A stretch of DNA of 64,000 nt, taken from contig NZ_CBDDBS010000003.1 of the NCBI RefSeq assembly GCF_965225875.1, forward strand, positions 1,054,001 to 1,118,000. Direction: 5' to 3'. The notes beneath the pieces are model-generated. The model worked only from the letters and a program-made list of their open reading frames with translations. It was not told where the DNA came from and did no database searches. Below, piece after piece: positions 8,671-16,413 of the stretch; the stretch's first letter is position 1; every line of letters starts with the position of its first letter. This stretch comes from Haliscomenobacter sp965225875. Its GTDB lineage: Bacteria; Bacteroidota; Bacteroidia; Chitinophagales; Saprospiraceae. A program made the position numbers and the translations under genes.

Positions 8671-9630
8671 GTGAAAAATAAGGCAGTCATTGGAATTGAC
8701 ATCGGCGGAACAGGTACCAAACTGGCCATCGTCGATGTAAATGGACAAATCCTCGAGCGCAGTAGTTATGATACCCAATCACGAAAAGGGTCAGAAGCCT
8801 TTATAGAAGGGCTAACCGAGGCGGTGACAGAACTGCGCGATCGGGTTGCTGCTTCAAGTGAAATAATCGGTATTGGAATTGGCACTCCGGCCTGTAATGA
8901 AATGGAAGGAACCATTACCGGAGCAGCCAATATGCCATTCCCAGATACAGAAACGGTTCCTGTCCGCCAATTGGTGGAGGAACGTTGCGGATTACCTACT
9001 CGATTGGCCAATGATGCCAATGTGGCAGCCCTGGGCGAAGGCCAATTCGGAGGCGCCAGGGGAATGAAAAACTATGCCTTGATTACCTTAGGTACAGGAG
9101 TCGGCTCCGGAGTAATTGTTGATGGAAAAATCGTCATTGGCCACCATGGATTAGCCAGCGAATTTGGACACACCTTTGTTGTACGTGATGGGCGCAGTTG
9201 TGGTTGTGGCCAAAAGGGTTGTATAGAAACTTATGCTTCCGCTACGGGCATCAAAAGAACTGTTTTTGAATTGATGAGCATCTATACCCAGGACAGTCCA
9301 TTGCGCAATTTTAGCTATCACCAACTGAGCGCCCGGGACATTACTCAAGCTGCCCAGAGGGGAGATTTTTTAGCCCAAGAAGCTTTTCGTTTAACTGGAG
9401 AAATTCTGGGTTACAAAATTGCCGACCTGATGGTCCTATTTGACCCTAAGGCCGTTTTTTTAGCGGGTGGCTTGGCTCTGGCTGGATCATTGATCTTGGA
9501 TCCTGCACGTGAAAGTTTGGAAAAGCATACAATGCCCATGTTCAAAGGTAAATGTGAAATAAGATTGTCTGAATTGGGAAGTGAAGATGCTGCGTTGTTA
9601 GGCGCTGCTTCCCTTATATACAAGAGTTGA
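8671..9630 (+). CDS. ROK-family sugar kinase (glucokinase / N-acetylglucosamine kinase type)
   Basis: The 319-residue protein has the ROK ATP-binding start IGIDIGGTGTKLAIVD (about residues 6-21). It also has the sugar-site motif NDANVAALGE (about 112-121) and phosphate motif LGTGVGSG (about 139-146). The zinc-binding CGCGQKGCIE (about 180-189) marks true ROK kinases. It phosphorylates a hexose in the cytosol. Divergence from LacI and the following NagB and GH20 genes make N-acetylglucosamine or glucosamine the likely substrate, though glucokinase activity cannot be excluded. The start is GTG at 8671, and the glycine-rich loop lies at the family's usual distance from it. The long leader from the -7 element at 8560 contains no credible gene. 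Confidence 0.85.
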   Translation: MKNKAVIGIDIGGTGTKLAIVDVNGQILERSSYDTQSRKGSEAFIEGLTEAVTELRDRVAASSEIIGIGIGTPACNEMEGTITGAANMPFPDTETVPVRQLVEERCGLPTRLANDANVAALGEGQFGGARGMKNYALITLGTGVGSGVIVDGKIVIGHHGLASEFGHTFVVRDGRSCGCGQKGCIETYASATGIKRTVFELMSIYTQDSPLRNFSYHQLSARDITQAAQRGDFLAQEAFRLTGEILGYKIADLMVLFDPKAVFLAGGLALAGSLILDPARESLEKHTMPMFKGKCEIRLSELGSEDAALLGAASLIYKS

Positions 9631-9717
9631 GAGGTTGAGAAGTTGAGAAGTTAAGATCGGTCGCTGAGCGAAGTCGAAGCGCTGTTCTCAACTTCTCAAC
9701 CCCTCAACTTCTCAACT
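9625..9717. repeat. Inverted repeat built from the word GTTGAGAA
   Basis: Left arm 9625-9649 consists of repeats of gttgaga(a/g). The right arm 9685-9717 is made of the complementary tctcaac words. The loop contains a second hairpin around cgctgagcgaagtcgaagcg (9662-9681). It overlaps the last codons of the kinase gene and precedes the NagB-type gene. It could attenuate read-through between two genes of one pathway. Confidence 0.75.
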
Positions 9718-9738
9718 GAACCTTAAAATTCGTTCCAC

Positions 9739-11658
9739 ATGGACTTTCTAAAATACCAGCTTAAGTCGGTAGAAAAAATTTCGACTAAAGTTTGGGCAGA
9801 TGCCCGCGAAGGCTCAAAGCACGTAGCCCAATCCATCGCTTTAGCCATTCGTCAACGGCAACAAGAAGGCGAACACATCGTATTGGGCCTGGCCACAGGG
9901 TCTTCTCCGATTCAGGTGTACCAGGAATTGGTGCGTATGCACAAAGAAGAAGGTTTGAGTTTTAAAAACGTGATCACCTTCAACCTGGATGAGTATTTCC
10001 CCATGAAACCCGATGCACAGCAGAGTTATGTGCGTTTTATGAGGGAATACCTCTTTGACCATGTGGACATCAAAAAGGAAAACATCAACATTCCCGATGG
10101 CACCATTCCCATGGAGCAAGCGGATGAATATTGCCGCCAGTACGATAAAAAAATCGAACTCCTCGGAGGCATCGATATCCAGTTGTTGGGGATTGGCCGG
10201 ACCGGGCACATTGGTTTCAATGAACCAGGTTCCTGGGATACCTCCGATACCCGTCTGGTGCGCCTGGATGCGCTCACCCGCAGGGACGCACTTAAAGATT
10301 TCCCCAGCGAAGAGGACGTGCCTTATCGCGCATTAACGATGGGGATTCGCTCCATCATGAGGGCTAAGGCAATTCACCTGCTGGCTTGGGGGCAACACAA
10401 GGCTGAAGTCGTAAAAAGGGCGGTTGAAGGAGAGATTACCCCCTCCATTCCTGCTTCCTTTTTGCAAAAACACCCTGGTACCCGTTTCCATTTGGATACT
10501 GGTGCCGCCGAAGCCCTCACCAAATATGAATCACCCTGGTTGGTAGGTATGTGCAACTGGGATGACGATTTGATTTGTAAAGCGGTCGTTTGGCTTTCTC
10601 AAAAAGTAGGTAAACCCATCCTCAAACTCACCAGCGAAGATTACAATGAGCATGGCTTGAGTGACTTGACTTTGGAATATGCCGCGGCTTACGAAATCAA
10701 CATCAAAATTTTCAACCGCTTACAACATACTATCACTGGTTGGCCCGGCGGCAAACCCAATGCAGACGATTCAACCCGTCCTGAACGGGCCAAACCTGCC
10801 AAAAAACGGGTCATCATCTTCAGTCCCCACCCGGATGATGACGTGATTTCAATGGGCGGAACGTTCCTTCGTTTGGTAGAACAAGGCCACGATGTCCACG
10901 TTGCGTACCAAACTTCAGGCAACATTGCCGTTCACGACTACGATGCCTTGCGTTTTGTAGAATTTCTGCAAGAATACAATGAAACGGGTGCCAACAATGG
11001 CGCAAAAGACGAGCTGGACAAAAAGTATAAAAAAGTACTCAAGTTTTTGCACGACAAAAAATCGGATGAAGTGGACATTGCCGAGGTCCGTAGTGTGAAA
11101 GGTTTGATCCGTCGGGGTGAAGCCCGGGCGGGAGCTCGCTTCTGCGGTCTGGACGACAAACACATCCATTTCCTGGATATGCCTTTTTATGAAACGGGCC
11201 GCACGCGCAAAAATCCGGTAGGTGAAGACGATGTCAAAATCATCGCGGATTTGATGGAAAGCATCAAGCCTCATCAGGTTTACGCGGCTGGAGACTTGGC
11301 TGATCCACACGGCACTCACCGTGTTTGTCTGGACGCCATCTTTATGGCTTTTGAAAAACTGAAAGAGGAATCCTGGATGAAGGATTGTTGGTTGTGGCTC
11401 TATCGGGGCGCCTGGCATGAATGGTCAACCCACGAGATTGAAATGGCAGTGCCGATTAGTCCGGAGCAGTTGCTGAAGAAACGTCGGGCCATCTTTATGC
11501 ACCAGTCCCAAAAGGACCGCCCACCTTTCCCTGGCAACGACGAACGGGAATTCTGGCAACGCGCAGAAGACCGCAACCGCGAAACTGCACACATATATCG
11601 CCAGCTAGGCTTGGCGGAATACGAAGCGATTGAGGCATTCCGGCGTTGGAAGTTTTAA
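9739..11658 (+). CDS. nagB: Glucosamine-6-phosphate deaminase fused to a PIG-L/LmbE deacetylase domain
   Basis: The 639-residue protein has two enzymatic parts. Residues about 1-290 are NagB-like: the phosphate loop GLATGSSP (50-57), NLDEYF (82-87, Asp84) and GHIGFNEPGS (156-165) with His157 and Glu162. Residues about 355-639 are a PIG-L/LmbE domain with the metal motif HPDDD (364-368) and a downstream PHGTH (His524, His527). NagB isomerises and deaminates glucosamine-6-phosphate to fructose-6-phosphate. PIG-L proteins are zinc deacetylases of N-acetylglucosamine-type groups. This long form is known in Bacteroidota. Oddly, the residue matching catalytic Asp141 of E. coli NagB is Thr155. No nagA is visible nearby, so the second domain could supply the deacetylase step. 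It is cytosolic, downstream of the ROK kinase and upstream of the GH20 gene. Confidence 0.88.
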   Translation: MDFLKYQLKSVEKISTKVWADAREGSKHVAQSIALAIRQRQQEGEHIVLGLATGSSPIQVYQELVRMHKEEGLSFKNVITFNLDEYFPMKPDAQQSYVRFMREYLFDHVDIKKENINIPDGTIPMEQADEYCRQYDKKIELLGGIDIQLLGIGRTGHIGFNEPGSWDTSDTRLVRLDALTRRDALKDFPSEEDVPYRALTMGIRSIMRAKAIHLLAWGQHKAEVVKRAVEGEITPSIPASFLQKHPGTRFHLDTGAAEALTKYESPWLVGMCNWDDDLICKAVVWLSQKVGKPILKLTSEDYNEHGLSDLTLEYAAAYEINIKIFNRLQHTITGWPGGKPNADDSTRPERAKPAKKRVIIFSPHPDDDVISMGGTFLRLVEQGHDVHVAYQTSGNIAVHDYDALRFVEFLQEYNETGANNGAKDELDKKYKKVLKFLHDKKSDEVDIAEVRSVKGLIRRGEARAGARFCGLDDKHIHFLDMPFYETGRTRKNPVGEDDVKIIADLMESIKPHQVYAAGDLADPHGTHRVCLDAIFMAFEKLKEESWMKDCWLWLYRGAWHEWSTHEIEMAVPISPEQLLKKRRAIFMHQSQKDRPPFPGNDEREFWQRAEDRNRETAHIYRQLGLAEYEAIEAFRRWKF

Positions 11659-11680
11659 TCGAAGAACTTGCTTATAATTC

Positions 11681-11770
11681 TAAGGTGTTCCTTAAGTGTC
11701 TTAGGTTTCTTAGGTGGTGAAGAATTTTTTTTACCACCTAAGAAACCTAAGGCACTTAAGAGGCACCTTA
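11681..11770. repeat. Long inverted repeat, CCTAAGAAACCTAAGG family, copy 2
   Basis: Arms 11681-11718 and 11733-11770 pair over 38 positions with 4 mismatches around a 14-base T-rich loop. The core is the same as in 1638-1743. It lies between the NagB-type gene and the GH20 gene on the same strand and may partly terminate transcription. Confidence 0.85.
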
Positions 11771-11785
11771 GTCAAATCAGATTGC

Positions 11786-14059
11786 ATGAAACACCTTCTT
11801 GTTTACTTATCCCTATTTTTGAGCGTATTCACCAACGCCCAATCCCCTACCCTTCCCATTATTCCCATCCCACAAAAAATCACCCCCAAGGCCGGCCAAT
11901 TTGAATTAAATGCCCAAACCACCCTGCGCTTTGACCTCAACAACGAGCAAATCGCACTGGCCAGCAACTACTTCAATCAATGGTTGAGCAAATATGCAGG
12001 TTATAGCTTGTCAACTGGTAAGCTGGACAAAAACAATATTGTACTGGAACTGACTCCAGGGGTAAGTAAGGCCGAAGGTTATCGCCTGCAAATCAGCGGG
12101 GATCAAATCAAAATTCAAGCCTGGCAACCTGCGGGCTTGTTTTACGGCATTCAAACCCTGATCCAGCTTTTTCCCGTTCAAGCTACCGCAAGTACCAAGC
12201 TTGCCGCAGTAGATATTGAAGACCACCCAGCCTTTGCCTATCGGGGAGCGATGCTGGACGTTGGGCGTTATTTTTTCCCAGTTGACCAAGTCAAGGCCTT
12301 CATCGATATGTTGGCGCGGTACAAAATCAACCGCTTCCATTGGCACTTGACGGAAGACCAGGGCTGGCGCATTGAAATCAAAAAATACCCCAAACTGCAG
12401 GAAGTAGCCGCCTGGCGTAAGGAGACAGCCGCTGGACATCTCAGCAGTGCCACCCGTCAATTTGACGGCCAAAAACACGGCGGATATTACACCCAGGAAG
12501 AAGTGAAAGACATTGTGGAGTACGCCCGCAAACGTTTCATTACCGTGATTCCTGAGATTGAAATGCCTGGCCATGCCCAAGCGGCAATTGCCGCTTACCC
12601 CGAATTGGGTTGCCTCGATACCAAACTGGAAGTGGGTACGGTATGGGGTGTTTCAAAAAATGTATTTTGTCCCAATGAAGCTACCTTTGCCTTTCTGGAA
12701 AATGTACTCACCGAGGTCATGGCTCTTTTTCCCAGTCCCTATATCCACATTGGTGGCGATGAATGCCCCAAGGATCAGTGGAAAACCAATGCCACTGCGC
12801 AGGCCATCATCAAACGGGAAAAACTAAAGGATGAGCACGAGTTGCAAAGCTACTTCATTCGGAGGATGGAAAAGTTTTTGAACCAACACGGCCGGCAAAT
12901 CATCGGCTGGGATGAAATATTGGAGGGAGGCCTGGCACCGAATGCTACAGTGATGTCCTGGCGGGGCACCGAAGGTGGCATTGAAGCAGCCAAACAAGGG
13001 CACGATGTCATCATGACGCCTACCTCCTACTGTTATCTCGATTACTACCAATCTTTACACGCCGATGAGCCATTGGCCATCGGCGGCTTTTTGCCCCTGG
13101 AAAAAGTATACAGCTACAATCCCATTCCGGCTGAATTGAATGCGGAGCAAGCCAAATACATCCTGGGTGCACAAGCCAATCTTTGGACCGAATACATCAG
13201 CACCGAATCCAAGTTACAGTACATGTTTTCGCCCCGCGCCCAAGCCTTGGCGGAAACAACCTGGTCGGGCGAAAGTCGCAAAAACTTCCCCGATTTTGTG
13301 CAACGCCTGGCGGTACACATGCAGCGTTGGAAAAAAGAAGGCTACAATTTTGGCAATCACTTGTATGATGTAAAGGCCATGGCGAAAGTGGAAGGAAATG
13401 GAGTCAAATTTGAGGCCTCCAATCCCGCCAAACAAGGCAGTATTCGCTACAGCAACAATGGCAGCAACCCTACCGCGAGCAGCCCGGTAGTAGACGCCAC
13501 TCAGGCCATCACCCAAAGTGGGAAATATGTGTTTCAAACTTTCCAGGATGGACAAGCTGTTGGACGTTCAGCCAGCTTGGAGTTGAGTTTCCACAAAGCT
13601 GCGGGCAAAAAAATTACTTTGAACTCCGAACCTGCCAAACAATACAGCGCAGGCGGGCCAGGCTCCATCATCAACGGAGTGATTGGTAGCGATCAGCGAT
13701 TCAACGACGCAGAATGGTTGGGATTTTCTGGCAAAGACTTCAGTGCGGTAATCGACCTCGGCAAAGCGAGCAGCCTCAAACAATTGAAGCTTCGTTTTTT
13801 CAACAATCCAGGCCAATGGGTGTATGCGCCCAAGGACGTAAAGGTAAGTTGGAGCAACGATGGGGAAAATTTTGGCAAAAGCCAAAGCAGCGTGGTTAGC
13901 GTAGGCACAGACAAAATTGTTCCGCTAAATTTGGCGCTGAAAAACGCCAAGGGCCGTTACCTGAAACTGGAAGTCAGCAACTACGGGGAGATTCCAGCAG
14001 GAGCGCCCGGAGCAGGCAGTAAAGCCTGGTTGTTTGTGGATGAAATTGTTATAGAATAA
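11786..14059 (+). CDS. GH20 beta-N-acetylhexosaminidase with chitobiase-type C-terminus and discoidin-like domain
   Basis: The 757-residue protein has a signal peptide (MKHLLVYLSLFLSVFTNAQ). A GH20 N-terminal alpha/beta domain (about 20-135) and the GH20 barrel (about 140-490) follow. The catalytic pair is in IGGDEC, with supporting GWDEI and MSWRG. A chitobiase C-terminal domain (about 530-600, SIRYSNNGSNPTASS) precedes an F5/8 type C-like carbohydrate-binding domain (about 610-757). It removes terminal GlcNAc/GalNAc from chitin fragments, peptidoglycan or glycoproteins outside the cytoplasmic membrane, feeding the kinase and NagB upstream. The start at 11786 is chosen because the signal peptide begins there. 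An in-frame start at 11714 would place the inverted repeat inside the coding region. Confidence 0.92.
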   Translation: MKHLLVYLSLFLSVFTNAQSPTLPIIPIPQKITPKAGQFELNAQTTLRFDLNNEQIALASNYFNQWLSKYAGYSLSTGKLDKNNIVLELTPGVSKAEGYRLQISGDQIKIQAWQPAGLFYGIQTLIQLFPVQATASTKLAAVDIEDHPAFAYRGAMLDVGRYFFPVDQVKAFIDMLARYKINRFHWHLTEDQGWRIEIKKYPKLQEVAAWRKETAAGHLSSATRQFDGQKHGGYYTQEEVKDIVEYARKRFITVIPEIEMPGHAQAAIAAYPELGCLDTKLEVGTVWGVSKNVFCPNEATFAFLENVLTEVMALFPSPYIHIGGDECPKDQWKTNATAQAIIKREKLKDEHELQSYFIRRMEKFLNQHGRQIIGWDEILEGGLAPNATVMSWRGTEGGIEAAKQGHDVIMTPTSYCYLDYYQSLHADEPLAIGGFLPLEKVYSYNPIPAELNAEQAKYILGAQANLWTEYISTESKLQYMFSPRAQALAETTWSGESRKNFPDFVQRLAVHMQRWKKEGYNFGNHLYDVKAMAKVEGNGVKFEASNPAKQGSIRYSNNGSNPTASSPVVDATQAITQSGKYVFQTFQDGQAVGRSASLELSFHKAAGKKITLNSEPAKQYSAGGPGSIINGVIGSDQRFNDAEWLGFSGKDFSAVIDLGKASSLKQLKLRFFNNPGQWVYAPKDVKVSWSNDGENFGKSQSSVVSVGTDKIVPLNLALKNAKGRYLKLEVSNYGEIPAGAPGAGSKAWLFVDEIVIE

Positions 14060-14061
14060 TT

Positions 14062-14130
14062 GCAGATTTGGGGATTCCGGATTTCGGCCAGAGCACACCT
14101 TAGCAACCGAGATCTGAAATCCCAAATCCG
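14062..14130. repeat. Imperfect inverted repeat GATTTGGG/CCCAAATC
   Basis: The region 14062-14087 is complementary with indels to 14107-14130 (right arm ccgagatctgaaatcccaaa). It lies between the GH20 gene and a small gene on the same strand. Related single words (tattttgggattt) recur at 14428-14440 and 15492-15504. Confidence 0.6.
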
Positions 14131-14143
14131 AAATGATACATCA

Positions 14144-14440
14144 ATGTACGGCATAACCAAAAAAACCTTAACCGACGTTTACCAGGAACTGGAAAACATC
14201 GAAGTCAGCGACAATGCTTTTGAACCCATCGCTGAATTACTGGACGAGGCGATTGCGCTCAGCAGCAAAATCTGTCCCCGCAATAGCTACACCCTGACTG
14301 CCCTTGAAAAAACCTGGAAGCAAAAGTTACAGGCGGCGGGTGCCATCGAGAAACACTTGCCTTCACACCTCACTGAGTTGGATGAAGTGCGGAAGGGCGT
14401 GATGATGGAGGTGTATTCGAATTTATATTTTGGGATTTAG
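14144..14440 (+). CDS. Small hypothetical helical protein (98 aa)
   Basis: The predicted protein (MYGITKKTLTDVYQEL...) is cytosolic, mostly helical and charged, with no signal peptide or membrane segment. No family is recognised. The ATG at 14144 follows the inverted repeat. A longer in-frame reading from 14060 would run through the repeat and is rejected. Codon use resembles its neighbours. It is separated from the GH20 gene by 84 bases and is followed by convergent lipoprotein genes. Confidence 0.55.
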   Translation: MYGITKKTLTDVYQELENIEVSDNAFEPIAELLDEAIALSSKICPRNSYTLTALEKTWKQKLQAAGAIEKHLPSHLTELDEVRKGVMMEVYSNLYFGI

Positions 14441-14476
14441 GCCAGAATACGCTGCGATTCCAGCCCGCTTCTACCG

Positions 14477-15274
14477 CTATTTCCGTTGCAGCGCAAGTAT
14501 CTCCTTACTGATTACATGTTCCATGGTTTCCCAGTTTGGTTTCAGGAGTTGCAATTGTAATCCACTGGGAACAACTTTAAAATGGTAAATTTCGCCATCG
14601 ACCCAATTGCCCCCGTCCAATGTTTTAAAAAAAATAATGGCATCGTACTCGATCCCTTCTCCGAAGTCGGTGATCAATTCGTAGTATTTGAAGTCTTTAA
14701 AGTTGTGGACTTTGCCATCATTATCGAACTGGATTTCGGCAGGTTTCGTGGTGGTTTTGTACTTTCCCGCAATCAATATTTTCCTCAATTCGGTTTGTAA
14801 GTCCGTATCCACTTTCCGGTATTCATCGAAGGTTTTTGTCTGCGGGAAATACATTTTTAAATGATTGTTTCCATCATAGTCCAGTTCAAACGGGTCCGAA
14901 AAAGCAGGGAAATCCGAAAGTCGAGTCAGGTCATTTACAAATTTGCTCTTAACACTGTCGTATTTGATGGGGCTGCTGTAGCCAATTTCGTGGGGGGTAA
15001 ACCCTTCCAAAAATGCCGAGTCGGTCTGCAAATTCTTTGCATCAAGTGTAAATCCTTGGACTTTGGTGCGGTAGTCTCTGCTGCTGTAAATGGATTTGCT
15101 TGTTTCGATGTCCTTCAGATAAGACTCGGAAATCCAAAGCCCTTGCAACTGGGCTATGTTTTCGTTCGCAATTGCCTTTTTGCTTTCCTCTTGAGGGTTT
15201 TTAGAGGTAGTGCTTTTGCTGTCGCAGGAGAATAAGGCTAGGGTAAGTAGAAGACTGAAGATGGTCTTGGTCAT
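14477..15274 (-). CDS. Orphan lipoprotein of unknown function (265 aa)
   Basis: The protein starts with a lipoprotein signal peptide ending in LALFSC (Cys17), then a Ser/Thr/Lys-rich linker (about 18-40). The remaining 220 residues are probably a beta-rich soluble domain (QLQGLWISESYLKDI...). The opening LQGLWISE is reminiscent of small lipocalin-like lipoprotein domains in Bacteroidota, but the match is too weak to name. It is predicted to be anchored in the outer or inner membrane facing the periplasm. No operon partner is obvious. The next minus-strand gene starts 262 bases away, and that gap shows no gene or strong repeat. Confidence 0.65.
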   Translation of the reverse strand: MTKTIFSLLLTLALFSCDSKSTTSKNPQEESKKAIANENIAQLQGLWISESYLKDIETSKSIYSSRDYRTKVQGFTLDAKNLQTDSAFLEGFTPHEIGYSSPIKYDSVKSKFVNDLTRLSDFPAFSDPFELDYDGNNHLKMYFPQTKTFDEYRKVDTDLQTELRKILIAGKYKTTTKPAEIQFDNDGKVHNFKDFKYYELITDFGEGIEYDAIIFFKTLDGGNWVDGEIYHFKVVPSGLQLQLLKPNWETMEHVISKEILALQRK

Positions 15275-15536
15275 GGTTTGTTAGGTATTAGGTGCGTAAG
15301 TTACGGTATACAACAATTTCAGTGGATTGTACCGAAACCGCAGGGAAGATAGGGAGATCAAGGTATTCCAACAATGAAGCCTGGCATAATTTTTTGCTTC
15401 GCGCAGAACCTTCGGTGGAGTGCTTTTTTTAATCCCAATTAGGTAAAAATCCTAGAGGGCGTTTAAGATATTTTTTATATGGTTCGAATTTGTATTTTGG
15501 GATTTGAGGGTAGATAAATCCGGTCCAATCTTCTGG

Positions 15537-16163
15537 TCAATTAATCCGTACCCACCACGTCCCATCTGCGTATTGATACGCAACTATACCATCTGCCACT
15601 GTTGAATAAACACTTACAAGCGTAGTTGCCAAATCATGATCATCTCGATCTTTACAGTAGTCTATTTTATAACAGTTTTTAAAAAGAGTCCCATTAACTG
15701 ATAAGGTATCGTGATGCATCGGTTTTAAGTCGCTTAGGTCACATCCCAGGAAAATCCTAAAATTGAAATTCAATACGGTCGATTCTGTGTCGGGATATCT
15801 CACAATCCTAACTAAATCAGCGTCTTCAGTTATTTCTTTCTTCTCCAAGTTATTAGCACCCATTTCGATCTGTGAAAGTGACCAATGGTCAGTGGGGAAT
15901 TGCCTATACCTCACAGAAATATGCTTTGAATTACGGGCATTGATAAAGTAACCTTTTCGATTGTTGATCGCAGAATCAATTTTAGTGATCAAAAAACTGT
16001 CAATCTCATTTTTTGAACTTTTAAATACCAAAGTATCTCCAGGATGGTAAGGCTTTATCAGTTCTCTAAATGAATTGTCAATCCTGAATTTTTCTTCTGG
16101 AAATGCATCATAATAGCATGAATTCAATAGTAGGTATAAAATGCAAGTGCAAAGAATCCTCAT
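15537..16163 (-). CDS. Orphan lipoprotein of unknown function (208 aa)
   Basis: Lipoprotein signal peptide MRILCTCILYLLLNSC (lipid Cys16), then a beta-rich domain. The C-terminal pattern NGTLFKNCYKI ... DGIVAYQYADGTWW resembles that of the lipoprotein at 20514-21170 (NKSFKNVYIDKF ... EGIIGFRFLGDNKFY). They may be diverged members of one family. The gene is visibly more AT-rich than its neighbours. It starts 6 bases after the stop of the 59-residue gene upstream, so the two are probably co-transcribed. Confidence 0.65.
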   Translation of the reverse strand: MRILCTCILYLLLNSCYYDAFPEEKFRIDNSFRELIKPYHPGDTLVFKSSKNEIDSFLITKIDSAINNRKGYFINARNSKHISVRYRQFPTDHWSLSQIEMGANNLEKKEITEDADLVRIVRYPDTESTVLNFNFRIFLGCDLSDLKPMHHDTLSVNGTLFKNCYKIDYCKDRDDHDLATTLVSVYSTVADGIVAYQYADGTWWVRIN

Positions 16164-16169
16164 AGATAT

Positions 16170-16349
16170 TCATTGAGCCAAACGTTCTAACAAGTTATCG
16201 TCTTCGGCCAGTATGGTGTTGAAATTCAACGATAACCGGATTTTCTCTCCAGATTCTTTTTCGATTTGCCGCAAATACTGAAGCAATTCGCTCAGTACAT
16301 CTTCTGGCAAAGTCTCCACGATTTTATTGATTTCTTCCTTTATCTCCAT
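16170..16349 (-). CDS. Small protein with DUF2281/antitoxin-like N-terminus (59 aa)
   Basis: Reading the minus strand from the ATG at 16349 gives a 59-residue acidic protein (MEIKEEINKIVETLPED..., ending ...LLERLAQ). The opening pattern, a helix, then LPEDVLSELLQYLRQIE, resembles the short DUF2281-type proteins that often act as antitoxins. No toxin-like (PIN or RelE) partner follows. The next gene, 6 bases on, encodes a lipoprotein. A regular helical pattern, a good start and tight coupling support it as a real gene. Antitoxin function is not supported by context. Confidence 0.6.
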   Translation of the reverse strand: MEIKEEINKIVETLPEDVLSELLQYLRQIEKESGEKIRLSLNFNTILAEDDNLLERLAQ

Positions 16350-16413
16350 GTCTAGAAGTATTGGTTTGATCCAAAAATACTCGAATAAACTGATTATCTC
16401 AAGCCGTTTTTGC

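Noticed and set aside
11714..11785. Longer start for the GH20 hexosaminidase
   Set aside because: The extra 24 residues would be encoded by the inverted repeat and would bury the signal peptide, which begins cleanly at 11786.
15275..15536. Possible small RNA or tRNA in the gap between two lipoprotein genes
   Set aside because: No cloverleaf, strong stem or promoter-terminator pair could be drawn. The gap seems featureless.
16170..16349. Toxin-antitoxin module
   Set aside because: Only an antitoxin-like N-terminus is seen. The partner gene encodes a lipoprotein, not a PIN, RelE or similar toxin.
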